64,000 nt of DNA from Anaerolineales bacterium UBA5195 (GCA_002412925.1 DHVZ01000073.1:216897-280896), one strand, 5' to 3'. Shown: positions 16,995 to 25,548, numbered from the stretch's first letter. The notes: a model not told the origin generated them from the letters alone. Numbers and translations: made by a program.

Positions 16995-18416
16995 ATGTTC
17001 AATTCATTCGATGAAGCACACCAGTATGTTCAAGAACACGGCATCGAAATGGTGGATGTCAAGTTTGCGGATCTGTGGGGCCGCTGGCACCACCTGACAG
17101 TCCCTTCCAGCCAGTTCACACCTGATTTGATGGAAAAAGGCATCGGCTTCGACGGTTCATCTGTCGGGCTGAAAAGCGTCAAATCCGGCGACATGGTGCT
17201 TGTCCCTGACCTGAGCACCGGTTTCATTGATCCATTCTGGGAAGTCCCCACCTTGAGCTTCATCTCGGCCACGCTGGAAGCCGATACGCACGCCATTTTC
17301 GCCAACGACCCGCGCAATATCGCCAAACGCGCCGAAGAGTATATGAAAAAAACCGGCATCGCCGACGAAAGCCGCTGGGGGCCGGAGTACGAGTTCTATA
17401 TTTTCGATAGTGTCAGCTATGAATATGGCATCAACCGGGCCAGCTACACCCTCGAAAGCGCCGAAGCCGATTGGAACAGCGCCAAGGGCGGGCACGGTCA
17501 CTACATCCCCTTGCACGGTGGTTATCATGCCATCCCGCCCAAAGATCAGCTCTACAACCTGCGCGCCGAAATGAGCATGATCCTGGAACACATGAGCATC
17601 CCGGTCAAATATCATCATCACGAAGTCGGCGGGCCGGGTCAGTGTGAAATCGAAACCCCGATGATGGGCCTGCTCCAGGCTGCCGATGCGACCATGATTA
17701 TCAAGTACGTCACGAAGATGTCGGCCCACAAACGCGGTCAGACTGCCACCTTCATGCCCAAACCACTCTATGGCGAAGCTGGCAGCGGGATGCACTTTCA
17801 CCAGCATCTTTTCAAAGCGAATGCAAACATTTTTTACGACCCGCAAGGGTATGGCACCCTCAGCCAGGCAGCGCTGTACTATATCGGCGGCCTGCTGGCG
17901 CATGGCCCGGCCATCCTGGCCTTCACCAACCCCTCAACCAACTCCTACCGGCGGCTGGTTCCCGGTTTCGAGGCCCCGGTCAACGCCTTTTTCTCACTTG
18001 GCAACCGCTCGGCAGCCATCCGCATCCCCAAATACGCCAACCAACCTGATACCGCACGCTTCGAATTCCGCCCCCCAGACGCCACCTGCAACATCTACCT
18101 GGCCCTGGCCGCCCAATTGATGGCCGGGCTGGACGGGATCAAGAACCAAATCGACCCGACCGCCGCCGGTTTCGGACCTTTCGATCAGAATGTCTTGGAC
18201 ATGAGCGATGAACAGCGCGCAAAAATCAAAAGCCTGCCCAACTCACTTGACGAAGCCTTGGAGGCGCTTGAAACCGACCACGACTTCCTGACCGCAGGCG
18301 GTGTTTTCGCCAGCGAAATGATCGCGCAATGGATTGATTTCAAGCGCAAACATGAAGCCCTCGAAATCCGCAACCGTCCGCATCCCTACGAAATGAGTCT
18401 GTACTTCGACGCCTAG
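16995..18416 (+). CDS. glnA: type I glutamine synthetase lacking the adenylylation tyrosine
   Basis: 473 residues from the ATG at 16995, supported by a GGAGA site; the frame is open further upstream but that part does not resemble glutamine synthetase. Family motifs are GFDGSSV, the glutamate-site RWGPEYEFYIFD, KYHHHEVGGPGQCEIE, TATFMPKPLYGEAGSGMHFH, NPSTNSYRRLVPGFEAPV and NRSAAIRIP. It makes glutamine from glutamate, ammonia and ATP as a dodecamer. At the position of the E. coli adenylylation site (NLYDLP around Tyr397) this protein reads NVLDM, with Leu401 in place of Tyr, so it should not be AMP-modified there although glnE is its neighbour. Its length is like the beta subtype. Confidence 0.94.
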   Translation: MFNSFDEAHQYVQEHGIEMVDVKFADLWGRWHHLTVPSSQFTPDLMEKGIGFDGSSVGLKSVKSGDMVLVPDLSTGFIDPFWEVPTLSFISATLEADTHAIFANDPRNIAKRAEEYMKKTGIADESRWGPEYEFYIFDSVSYEYGINRASYTLESAEADWNSAKGGHGHYIPLHGGYHAIPPKDQLYNLRAEMSMILEHMSIPVKYHHHEVGGPGQCEIETPMMGLLQAADATMIIKYVTKMSAHKRGQTATFMPKPLYGEAGSGMHFHQHLFKANANIFYDPQGYGTLSQAALYYIGGLLAHGPAILAFTNPSTNSYRRLVPGFEAPVNAFFSLGNRSAAIRIPKYANQPDTARFEFRPPDATCNIYLALAAQLMAGLDGIKNQIDPTAAGFGPFDQNVLDMSDEQRAKIKSLPNSLDEALEALETDHDFLTAGGVFASEMIAQWIDFKRKHEALEIRNRPHPYEMSLYFDA

Positions 18417-18429
18417 CGCGCCCGCCTGC

Positions 18430-18470
18430 AACCAGACCTCCGAGTTTTTCAAAAACGCGGAGGTCTGGTT
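18430..18470. terminator. bidirectional terminator between glnA and the queuosine transporter
   Basis: AACCAGACCTCCG (18430-18442) pairs with CGGAGGTCTGGTT (18458-18470); an inner GTTTTT/AAAAAC pair extends the stem. It lies between convergent genes. Confidence 0.82.
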
Positions 18471-18485
18471 AGTCTATTTATCCTG

Positions 18486-19199
18486 CTACACCTTAAACGG
18501 ATTAAAATTCGTCTCACGGTCGTAGAAATCCTCGTTCTCGACCTGCTTCAACCGGTTGACCAGCAGGTATGTCAGCGGCGTCATCAGCGCCTCGACGCCA
18601 ACCTTGAACAGGTAGTTGGTGATCGTCAGGGTCAGGAACAGACTCCAGGGGAAGACGCCAAAAGCTGAGGCTGCCATCACAAAGACCACCGTGTCGACCA
18701 ATTCCCCGGCGATGGTGCTGCCAATCGTGCGCATCCACAGGTGGCGGCCCTTTGTCAGCACTTTCATTTTCGCCAGGATGAACGAGTTGGTAAACTCCCC
18801 GCTCCAGTAACCGGCCAGGGAACCCAGCACAATCCCGCCGCTCGACATGCCACCCAAAACGGCGAGATACGCCGCATCCCCGGCATAAGACTGCCAGGTG
18901 GCCTCGCCCGGCAGGAGGCTGATCAGCCAAAAGACACCGGACGAAAGCACCAGGCAGGCGAAACCCGTCCAAATCACCTTGCGCGAGCGCTGGTAGCCAT
19001 AAACTTCGGTCAGGATGTCACCAAAGATGTAGCTGAGTGGGAAAAGCAGCGTCCCGGCATCAAAAGCCAGTTGCACGCCGAAAATCTTTAGTCCCAGGTC
19101 AATGATTTTCGCGGACGAGGCGATATTCGAGACCACCAGCACCGTCACGAAGACCGCCATGAGGATCTCAAAAAAACGATAACGCTTTTCCTGATTCAC
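18486..19199 (-). CDS. yhhQ: queuosine precursor transporter (YhhQ/COG1738 family)
   Basis: 237 residues with about six membrane helices. Family features are VSNIASSAKI in helix 1, FPLSYIFGDILTEVYGYQRSRK, which is the most conserved YhhQ segment, TIGSTIAGELVDTVVFV, and the TNYLFKVGVEALMTPLTYLL end. The family takes up queuosine precursors such as preQ0, preQ1 or queuine for tRNA modification. Translation starts at GTG (19199), with AAAGGAG 8 nt upstream. The leader may form a preQ1-type structure (separate entry), which fits the role. No other queuosine gene is adjacent. Confidence 0.9.
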   Translation of the reverse strand: MNQEKRYRFFEILMAVFVTVLVVSNIASSAKIIDLGLKIFGVQLAFDAGTLLFPLSYIFGDILTEVYGYQRSRKVIWTGFACLVLSSGVFWLISLLPGEATWQSYAGDAAYLAVLGGMSSGGIVLGSLAGYWSGEFTNSFILAKMKVLTKGRHLWMRTIGSTIAGELVDTVVFVMAASAFGVFPWSLFLTLTITNYLFKVGVEALMTPLTYLLVNRLKQVENEDFYDRETNFNPFKV

Positions 19200-19205
19200 T
19201 TGTTA

Positions 19206-19270
19206 AACTCCTTTGTTTTGATTAATACCGGAATAAAATTTTCCGATACAAGCGGGAACTGCGACCGCTG
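19206..19270 (-). promoter_or_regulatory. candidate preQ1-class-I-like riboswitch in the yhhQ leader
   Basis: Read on the minus strand, AGCGG pairs with CCGCT (19251-19269) around the loop TCGCAGTTC. The TCGCAG part equals the loop of the Thermoanaerobacter preQ1-I aptamer as I recall it. A small CGGAA/TTCCG hairpin follows, then the A-rich tail AATCAAAACAAAGG, which resembles that aptamer's UUAACAAAACAAGG and contains the ribosome site. The hairpin between stem and tail, and a loop one base short, are unlike the known class, so this is tentative. The neighbour gene function supports it. Confidence 0.35.
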
Positions 19271-19325
19271 GATTCACTGATCAGCTATCAGTAGTCAGTT
19301 TTCTGGGAGAGCCACTGATAACTGG

Positions 19326-20273
19326 CTACTGGCTACTGGCCTTCTCCATCAGCCTACAAAACGAGCATTTGCCTTCATACTGGGTCGGCTGTCCGCAGGT
19401 GGGACAATTGAAGAGTGGAGGCGTGATCGGCGTGACATCCTCGGCAAACAGGCCATGCTTGCGCGCCTCCAGGAAATTAAGATAAAACATCAGCTTCGCG
19501 CCGGGGCGTTCATTCTCCAGGCGATTGAGTAATTCCTTGTAAGAAATCGAAGTCGAGCCGAAGGAAAACGGGCACTCTTCATAAATATATTCGATCCCCC
19601 GCAGCATGGCATAAGCCGCCATTTCTTTCTCGTAGAAGCGGCAGAGCGGTTTAACCTTGCGCGCCAGTCCGTCGTGTTCGGGCAGGACCGGCCCCTGGCG
19701 CAAAAGGTATTCTTTCGACCAGGCCAGCGTATTCCCGAACAGGACCGCCGCTTCATCGTCGAGGTTGTGGCCGGTCGCCAGGACGCTGTAACCCAGGTCG
19801 CGAGCCAGGCGGTTCATCTCGTGGCGCTTGACCATCCCGCAGACCGAGCAGGGGCGCCCCTGTCCGCGATGCGACAGGTCAGCCAACACGGGAATGCTAT
19901 TTCCGTATTCTTTCTCGACGTCGACCACGTGGAGTTTCAGTCCGCGCTCGGAGGCGAATTTTTCCGTCAGGCGGCGGGACTCATCCGAATAACCAATTCC
20001 CCGGCCCTCTGCAAGGGGGGCGTCGATCCCCAGGCCGATGTACATCCCATCGACGTTATAGCCCAGCCGCTGCAGGATGTCCCAGAGCGAAAGGGAATCC
20101 TTGCCCCCGGAGACCGCCACCAGCACTTTTTCATCCGGACCAAACATCCAGTATTTTTTGATAAACCGGGCCGTTTGCTCGGGAATCCACGCCAAATAGT
20201 GTTTCTTGCAGAGCGCCAATTTGTGCTGGCGCATGTTGACGACCGCTTTTTCACCGCAGGTTTTACATTTCAT
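19326..20273 (-). CDS. ttuA: tRNA 2-thiolation protein TtuA (TtcA/TtuA family)
   Basis: 315 residues. An N-terminal zinc finger (CKTCG plus LCKKH), a PP-loop ATPase motif SGGKDS at 55-60, the CSVCG pair and ECPFS cysteine for the iron-sulfur cluster, TGHNLDDEA, and a C-terminal zinc finger (CPTCG and CSFC) give the full TtuA layout. TtuA adds sulfur to make 2-thiouridine-type ribothymidine at tRNA position 54, which stabilises tRNA at high temperature. Its sulfur carrier TtuB is encoded 2 nt upstream. The activating E1-like enzyme TtuC is not in the window. Confidence 0.9.
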   Translation of the reverse strand: MKCKTCGEKAVVNMRQHKLALCKKHYLAWIPEQTARFIKKYWMFGPDEKVLVAVSGGKDSLSLWDILQRLGYNVDGMYIGLGIDAPLAEGRGIGYSDESRRLTEKFASERGLKLHVVDVEKEYGNSIPVLADLSHRGQGRPCSVCGMVKRHEMNRLARDLGYSVLATGHNLDDEAAVLFGNTLAWSKEYLLRQGPVLPEHDGLARKVKPLCRFYEKEMAAYAMLRGIEYIYEECPFSFGSTSISYKELLNRLENERPGAKLMFYLNFLEARKHGLFAEDVTPITPPLFNCPTCGQPTQYEGKCSFCRLMEKASSQ

Positions 20274-20275
20274 CG

Positions 20276-20470
20276 TCAGCCGCCCGAAATGACTGCGATT
20301 AACTTGATGACCGCGCCATCTTTCAGGATTTCATCTTCGAGGATCATTTCACCGTTGCAGGTCGCAATGACACCTTCGGGCAAAACATCGATTTTCCTGA
20401 GCGAATCCTGCAAGGTCATCCCCGCTTTAACTTCGTATTCTTTACCACGTAAAATCAGCTTGACAGGCAT
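20276..20470 (-). CDS. ttuB: ubiquitin-like sulfur carrier protein (TtuB/ThiS/MoaD type)
   Basis: 64 residues from the ATG at 20470, which has GAGGAG 7 nt upstream. The chain MPVKLILRGKEYEV and GMTLQDSLRKIDVLPEGVIA has the beta-grasp pattern, and it ends in ISGG: the terminal Gly-Gly that is thiocarboxylated in sulfur carriers. It lies 2 nt ahead of ttuA, which makes TtuB the best assignment; ThiS or MoaD paralogs cannot be separated by sequence alone. Confidence 0.85.
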   Translation of the reverse strand: MPVKLILRGKEYEVKAGMTLQDSLRKIDVLPEGVIATCNGEMILEDEILKDGAVIKLIAVISGG

Positions 20471-20665
20471 TATACGGCTCCTCAAGTCGGTCATTCTACC
20501 ACGAGTTCAGGCCGCCAAAACGTCAAGGAAAACAAAGCGCGGATTCCGCCAGGGATTGCAATCCCCGGCTATTCCTGCCAAAACCAGAGGCTCTTTGCAA
20601 ATTCGGCGTCTTGGCGGTAAGATTGAACCATTATGATTTGATTGCCTGATCACGAGGAGAAAAAC

Positions 20666-21313
20666 ATGGAAGAAATCGAATTCACCCGGAATTATACCGA
20701 TCATAGTACCAACCAGGGTTTCCAGTTTGAATTCAACTGCAACCGTTGCGGGAACGGCTACCGCTCATCCTTCCAACCCTGGGCAGTAGGGACGGTTTCA
20801 AACGCGCTGGACACCGCCTCCAGCCTGTTCGGCGGCATTTTCAGTCAGGCTGCCAACGTCGGTGAAAGTGTCCGCTCGGCGGCCTGGCAGCAGGCCAGGG
20901 ACAAAGCCTTTCTCGATGCGGCGCTAAAAATCAAACCGAATTTCATCCAATGCCCAAACTGCACCAGTTGGGTCTGCCGCAAATCCTGTTGGAACGAGTC
21001 GCGCGGACTGTGCAAGAGCTGCGCCCCCGATCTGGCTGTGGCGATCTCGGCCCAGCAATCGGCCAAGGCCCAGGAACAAATCTATGCCGATGTCTCTGCT
21101 GATGCCGAAGACGCCAAAGTCATCAGCAGCGTTGGGACGGGCAAGGTCAAGGCTTCCTGCCCGCAGTGCAACGCCCCGCTGGCCGCGAATGCCAAATTCT
21201 GCCCCGAATGCGGCGCGAAGCTGCAAGAGAAGAAATTCTGCGCCGAGTGCGGCGCGGCGCTCACCCCGGGAGCGAAGTTCTGCCCCGAATGCGGGACGAA
21301 AGCCGCGGCCTAA
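20666..21313 (+). CDS. multi zinc-ribbon protein
   Basis: 215 residues from the ATG at 20666, with GAGGAG 6 nt upstream. Cysteine pairs form several ribbons: CNRCGNGY near residue 30, CPNC and CRKSC around 100-115, then three C-terminal CxxC knuckles (CPQCNAPL/CPECGAKL, CAECGAAL/CPECGTKA). The segment between is Ala/Gln-rich and helical with no membrane helix. Zinc ribbons of this kind often mediate protein or nucleic-acid contacts; the role here is unknown. It stands alone between converging terminators. Confidence 0.7.
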   Translation: MEEIEFTRNYTDHSTNQGFQFEFNCNRCGNGYRSSFQPWAVGTVSNALDTASSLFGGIFSQAANVGESVRSAAWQQARDKAFLDAALKIKPNFIQCPNCTSWVCRKSCWNESRGLCKSCAPDLAVAISAQQSAKAQEQIYADVSADAEDAKVISSVGTGKVKASCPQCNAPLAANAKFCPECGAKLQEKKFCAECGAALTPGAKFCPECGTKAAA

Positions 21314-21333
21314 GAGCGGTTATCGTAAAAAGC

Positions 21334-21366
21334 GCCGGGAGATGGAAAAATCCACCTCCCGGCTTT
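21334..21366 (+). terminator. terminator after the zinc-ribbon gene
   Basis: GCCGGGAG (21334-21341) pairs with CTCCCGGC (21356-21363), with weaker inner pairs, followed by TTT. Confidence 0.65.
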
Positions 21367-21373
21367 GATTCAA

Positions 21374-21418
21374 GTAATAAGTTGGTCCGGCAGTTTACCT
21401 ACCGGACCAACTTATTAC
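21374..21418. terminator. 17-bp terminator between convergent genes
   Basis: Perfect 17-bp inverted repeat, 21374-21390 with 21402-21418; its right arm includes the stop codon of the NYN-domain gene on the minus strand. Confidence 0.7.
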
Positions 21419-22680
21419 TTCGTCCCATTCGCCAGCAGCTGGGTGACGTGTTCCAGCATCCGTTCGCCGCGAAAACTGCCGTAGAGCACCCGCGCGGCCA
21501 CTTCCTTGTCGAGTTTTTCGGGCGCGCCCAAAGACTTGGTGATTTTTTGCAGCAGGCCTTTGTCGCATTTATCGAGCAAATCTGTGGCGCGGGCGACTTC
21601 CGGCGCAAAATTGACGCGCTTATCCCAGAGTTTGACATCCGCCGGGTAAGTTTCGCTTTCCTGGTCGAAAATAAAACAATAGGTATGGAAAAGCTGGTGG
21701 GCGATCTCGGTGATATACGCCCCGGTGACATGCGGCGCGTTCTCTTCGAAATGCGCGTGAACTTTGTCTTTGAGCTGGGTCAGTGATAGCCCCCCGCCTT
21801 TTCCATATTCATGGAATTTGAAAATAATCGCCGGGCGATATTCGTTGGGCGTCATGCGGATCTTGTGTCCCGCCAGCACCTGCAAATACTGCTCCAAAAG
21901 CGACTCGGGCGAGGGGGCCGCCTCGGGCACCAACTGCGCTTCGAGCTGGTCGCCGCTGGTGCGCAGAGCGATCATCTCCTGCTGGGCCTGGAGAAAATCC
22001 TTGAAGCTCGAGAAATTGTAGTTGCGCTCACTGAAGGCCGGGTTCAGCCGCAGCATCGACTTTTTCAATTCGGAAGCGGGCATCCACTCGGCTTCCCAGG
22101 TTTCCAGCACACGGCGCAGGAGCATCCGCGCTTCGGTGATATCGAAAGACGGAGCGGGCGGCGCCTCGGGTGCGCCCTTCTTGGCCGGGCGCGGAGGCGG
22201 GGGTGCAGCCGCGATCAGTTTGTCGTAAAAAATGAATTCGTCACAGGCATTCACCAGGTACTCGGCGCTCGTCCCGCTCACGCCCACGCCAATCACAAAA
22301 ATCCCCTCGCCGCGCAGGCGATGGACAAGTTCGGTAAAATCCCCATCCCCGGAGACCAGCAGCACATGCGTCACCTGGCTGCGAGGGTCATGCAGCATTT
22401 CGAGCGCGTCAATCACAATTCTGATATCGGCCGCGTTTTTGCCGCGCTTGCTCGAAACATGCACCAGGTCGATCCCCAGGCCGAGCAAATCACGCTGCGC
22501 ACCCGATTGGGCAGCCCAATCGGCATACGCACGGCGCAACACCGTCCGGCCAACGTGGCTGGCTTCCTCAAGGATCTTTTTCCACTCGACATCCACATCC
22601 TTGCCGAGGGTATCTGTGACGCTGATTTCGATGTTATCATAGTCAATGAAGACGGCTACCTGGGCATTATCGTTGCTCAT
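21415..22680 (-). CDS. NYN (PIN-like ribonuclease) domain protein with OST-HTH/LOTUS-type region
   Basis: 421 residues. The N-terminal NYN domain has VAVFIDYDNIEI with the first acidic residues, KNAADIRIVIDAL, and LLVSGDGDFTELVHRLRGEGIFVIGVG, the LabA/NYN signature with the SGDGDF motif. Such domains cleave RNA with a metal held by conserved Asp residues. A Pro/Ala linker at about 163-185 leads to a helical region (EARMLLRRVLETWEAEWMPA and YNFSSFKDFLQAQ) like an OST-HTH/LOTUS domain, and another helical region near the end. This suggests an RNA-associated nuclease; the target is unknown. Confidence 0.82.
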   Translation of the reverse strand: MSNDNAQVAVFIDYDNIEISVTDTLGKDVDVEWKKILEEASHVGRTVLRRAYADWAAQSGAQRDLLGLGIDLVHVSSKRGKNAADIRIVIDALEMLHDPRSQVTHVLLVSGDGDFTELVHRLRGEGIFVIGVGVSGTSAEYLVNACDEFIFYDKLIAAAPPPPRPAKKGAPEAPPAPSFDITEARMLLRRVLETWEAEWMPASELKKSMLRLNPAFSERNYNFSSFKDFLQAQQEMIALRTSGDQLEAQLVPEAAPSPESLLEQYLQVLAGHKIRMTPNEYRPAIIFKFHEYGKGGGLSLTQLKDKVHAHFEENAPHVTGAYITEIAHQLFHTYCFIFDQESETYPADVKLWDKRVNFAPEVARATDLLDKCDKGLLQKITKSLGAPEKLDKEVAARVLYGSFRGERMLEHVTQLLANGTK

Positions 22681-22785
22681 TGCCCCTCCTGAAAATAGAA
22701 TGGTTGAAGTATATAATACTTGCCGAATACTGACAACTACGCCTTTTTGACACTACTCCTTTTTGCCACTTCAAAAGTTGTTCTT

Positions 22786-22821
22786 CACCGCAGAGAACGC
22801 CGCGCGCTCCGCGGTAAAAGG
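22786..22821. repeat. dispersed repeat, family 2, short copy
   Basis: CACCGCAGAGAACGC and CTCCGCGGTAAAAGG with little between them. The same ends, with about 30 bp inside, recur at 40563-40627 (CCGCAGAGGACGC and CTCTGCGGTAAAAGG). The ends form an inverted pair (CCGCAGAG with CTCTGCGG). It lies in the leader of yraN. Confidence 0.5.
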
Positions 22822-22828
22822 TCCTGAA

Positions 22829-23182
22829 ATGAAACACAACCAGGAAATCGGAAAATGGGGCGAACAAGCCGCCGCTGATTATCTCAGCCAGCGGGGGTAC
22901 CAGATTTTGGACAAAAACGCCCGGACTCCCTTCGGTGAAATTGACCTGGTTGCCCGGCTGGAGACGGTCACCATTTTCGTGGAAGTCAAAGCGCGGACGA
23001 CCCGCAGCTTTGGCCTGCCAGAAGCAGCCATTACGCCCCGCAAGCTGGCCCACATGCTGGCCTGCGCCGGGCACTACGCCGCCGAGCATGAAATCGACCA
23101 CTGGCAGTTGGATGTGCTGGCGGTGGAGGGCCGCCCTGGCCTGGTGCCGAGCATCGAGCACTTTGAGAATATCTCAGCTTAA
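22829..23182 (+). CDS. yraN: YraN/UPF0102 nuclease-like protein
   Basis: 117 residues from the ATG at 22829, where the conserved UPF0102 start (MKHNQEIGKWGEQAAADYL) begins; an upstream in-frame start would lie within a dispersed repeat. The PD-(D/E)xK core is clear: GYQILDKNARTPFGEIDLVA with the catalytic Asp, then VTIFVEVKARTT with the ExK pair. Members are small predicted endonucleases, often near ribosome or DNA-processing genes; the substrate is not established. The ribosome site is weak. Confidence 0.9.
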   Translation: MKHNQEIGKWGEQAAADYLSQRGYQILDKNARTPFGEIDLVARLETVTIFVEVKARTTRSFGLPEAAITPRKLAHMLACAGHYAAEHEIDHWQLDVLAVEGRPGLVPSIEHFENISA

Positions 23183-23197
23183 CATAATCACCATGCG

Positions 23198-24622
23198 ATG
23201 AAAGCATCCCTCACCCAAGCCACCAACCGAAAAACCCAAATCGCTTTCCTGCTGGTATTTTTACTGGCGGTCTCGCTGCGTTTATCGCTCGCGCTGGTCA
23301 ATCGCGAAGCCTACGACGACCACATGCCCGTCATCGAGTTGATGCTTAATTCTGACAGACTGCCCTTGAAAGAGGACTGCCAGGAATGTTTCCAACCGAA
23401 GCTGTACTATTTTGTAGTGGCCAGCCTGCTCAAGAGTCTGTCCATCGCCGATCCTGAAGCGGCCATCGTTACCGCCCAACTGGTCAATGTCCTAGCAAGC
23501 GCCATTGCACTCTGGGTTATCTGGCTGCTTCTTCGCCAGGTGACCGCCATCGCTGATACGCCAAAACTGCTCGCCTTTGGCCTGGTTGCGCTCAACCCAA
23601 ATCTGGTCGCCATTAACGTCATGGCAACGAATGACACTTTCGTGATTTCACTCTCAACGATCGCTTTTTTTTACGCCTATCAATTCATCAAGAATAGGAA
23701 AAGCCTCAACCTTACCCTGACCATTGTTTTCTCTGTCCTGACTGTCCTATCGAAAACGAACGGGATTATTACGCCGATTGCAATTGCCACTACCCTGTTC
23801 CTGGAATCAATCGCGCATAGGAATTTTTTGTTCTCTTGGGGCAAAGGGACCCTGTTTTATCTCAGCACTTATATAATCTCGGTTTTCGCGCTCATTGTCC
23901 TCAATCCCCTGGGACAGTATCTCCAAAACTACCAACTATATGGCTCCCCCTTGGCCCTGAACATGGACCCGCAGCCCTGGCCCTATTTTTTCGAGAAAAC
24001 GAAAACGGCCCGGCCCGGAATTACCTCCATCCAGGATGGCTTCCTGACCTTCAAGTACATCGACCTGCTCAGCGACCCGCAAATTAATTTGGAAAACAAA
24101 GATTACCCGGCCCACCGCACCTCCTATTGGACGATGCTATACGGGCGCGCCAATTTCATCCAGCACACCCCCTGGCCGCCCTCCTGGATCACGCATGATC
24201 GGAATATCCGCTGGCTGGGCCGAATCATGTATAGCTTGGCTTTATTACCAACAACTTTGCTCATAGTTGGCGCTGGCCTGGAAGCCACCCGATTACTGCG
24301 CTCTTTTTTGGACACCCAATCCTTGGCAGCAATACCCTTCGGCGCTGGCTTGTTCCTGATCTCGTTCCTAGGCGCACTCGGGTTTGGAATTGCGTATGCG
24401 CTTCGATATAGGATTTTTACAGTGCTGAAGGCTATTTTTATTTACCCTGCGCTTCCATCCTTTGCGATCCTGTTTGTCGTGGGCCTCCAGAGTGTTTCGC
24501 TGCAGATCAATAAGAAAACACCCCGGCTGATGCGTTTACTCAACGCCTCCATGTTCCTGTTGCTGGGCTTTTACACCTTGGATATAATTTTATTGTTCAC
24601 TCAACTGGCATTCCCAAAATGA
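23198..24622 (+). CDS. polytopic membrane glycosyltransferase, GT39/ArnT-like
   Basis: 474 residues with about ten hydrophobic helices. The first loop carries an acidic pair (REAYDDHMP) and CFQPKLYYFVVASLL, which fits the (H/Q)PxLYY motif of GT-C enzymes such as the PMT/ArnT family (PMT_2). These transfer sugars from polyprenyl-phosphate donors to lipids or proteins on the outer face of the membrane. The acceptor here is unknown. Its 3' end overlaps the start of miaA by 4 nt (ATGA), so the two genes are translationally linked despite unrelated roles. Confidence 0.75.
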   Translation: MKASLTQATNRKTQIAFLLVFLLAVSLRLSLALVNREAYDDHMPVIELMLNSDRLPLKEDCQECFQPKLYYFVVASLLKSLSIADPEAAIVTAQLVNVLASAIALWVIWLLLRQVTAIADTPKLLAFGLVALNPNLVAINVMATNDTFVISLSTIAFFYAYQFIKNRKSLNLTLTIVFSVLTVLSKTNGIITPIAIATTLFLESIAHRNFLFSWGKGTLFYLSTYIISVFALIVLNPLGQYLQNYQLYGSPLALNMDPQPWPYFFEKTKTARPGITSIQDGFLTFKYIDLLSDPQINLENKDYPAHRTSYWTMLYGRANFIQHTPWPPSWITHDRNIRWLGRIMYSLALLPTTLLIVGAGLEATRLLRSFLDTQSLAAIPFGAGLFLISFLGALGFGIAYALRYRIFTVLKAIFIYPALPSFAILFVVGLQSVSLQINKKTPRLMRLLNASMFLLLGFYTLDIILLFTQLAFPK

Positions 24623-25545
24623 AACTACCCTTGATCGTGATTGTTGGCCCGACGGCAGTTGGTAAAACGGAACTGGCCCTGCAACTGGCAGAACGCTTAA
24701 ACGGCGAGATCGTTTCAGCCGATTCGCGCCTGTTCTATCGCGGCATGGACATCGGCACCGCCAAACCCTCTGCCGCAGAATTGGCGCGGGTGCCGCATCA
24801 CCTGATCGACGTAGCCAACCCCAACGAAACCTGGTCGCTGGCGGTTTTCCAACAAAAAGCATGCGAGGCGATCGACGACATTCACCAAAGGGGAAAATTG
24901 CCATTTTTGGTAGGCGGAACCGGCCAATACATTCGCGCCGTGACCCAGGGCTGGACCCCTCCCGAAGTGCAGCCCGACGAGGGCTTGCGTGCTATCCTTG
25001 AAAAACTAAAAAACGAAAGAGGAGATACAGGAATATACTGGCTACACGATAAACTTAAGCTGCTTGATCCCATTTCCGCCGAAAAAATTGACGCGCGCAA
25101 CGTCCGCCGCACGATTCGCGCGCTGGAGGTGATTTTCACCACCGGTCAGCCATTTTCAGCCCAAAGGGGCCTGTCAGACTCTCCATACCGGCTGATCAGC
25201 CTCGGGCTGAAACGTCCGCGCCCGGAGCTGTATGCCAGGGTCGATAAACGGATCGAGTCGATGTTTGCAAACGGCTTGTTAAACGAAGTCCAAAAGCTGC
25301 TTGACGCTGGCTGCTCCCCCACCCTGCCAAGCCTGTCGGCCATCGGCTATCGCGAAGCGGTGGCAGTGGTGCAGGGCCGCATGACCCTGGATGAGGCCAA
25401 AACGCAGATGAAACGGATTACACGTATCTTCGTCCGCCGACAGGCGAACTGGTTCAAAGAGGAAGATGAGCAAATCAACTGGTTCGAGGTCCGAGAAGGG
25501 ATCGTGGACAAGCTAGAAAGTTATCTGCAAGAAAAACTGGGGTAA
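24619..25545 (+). CDS. miaA: tRNA dimethylallyltransferase
   Basis: 308 residues, typical for MiaA. The N-terminal P-loop is GPTAVGKTELA, followed by the DMAPP/tRNA site SADSRLFYRGMDIGTAKPS, HHLIDVANP, VGGTGQYIRAV and DARNVRRTIRALE. The C-terminus has GYREAV and ITRIFVRRQANWF. The enzyme adds a dimethylallyl group to A37 of tRNAs reading UNN codons. It overlaps the previous gene by 4 nt and is followed after 3 nt by a small conserved-looking protein. Confidence 0.95.
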   Translation: MKLPLIVIVGPTAVGKTELALQLAERLNGEIVSADSRLFYRGMDIGTAKPSAAELARVPHHLIDVANPNETWSLAVFQQKACEAIDDIHQRGKLPFLVGGTGQYIRAVTQGWTPPEVQPDEGLRAILEKLKNERGDTGIYWLHDKLKLLDPISAEKIDARNVRRTIRALEVIFTTGQPFSAQRGLSDSPYRLISLGLKRPRPELYARVDKRIESMFANGLLNEVQKLLDAGCSPTLPSLSAIGYREAVAVVQGRMTLDEAKTQMKRITRIFVRRQANWFKEEDEQINWFEVREGIVDKLESYLQEKLG

Positions 25546-25548
25546 AAA

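Noticed and set aside
19251..19269. Reading the yhhQ leader hairpin as a proven preQ1 riboswitch
   Set aside because: The pseudoknot tail is separated by an extra hairpin and the loop is short by one base, so it is kept only as a low-confidence candidate.
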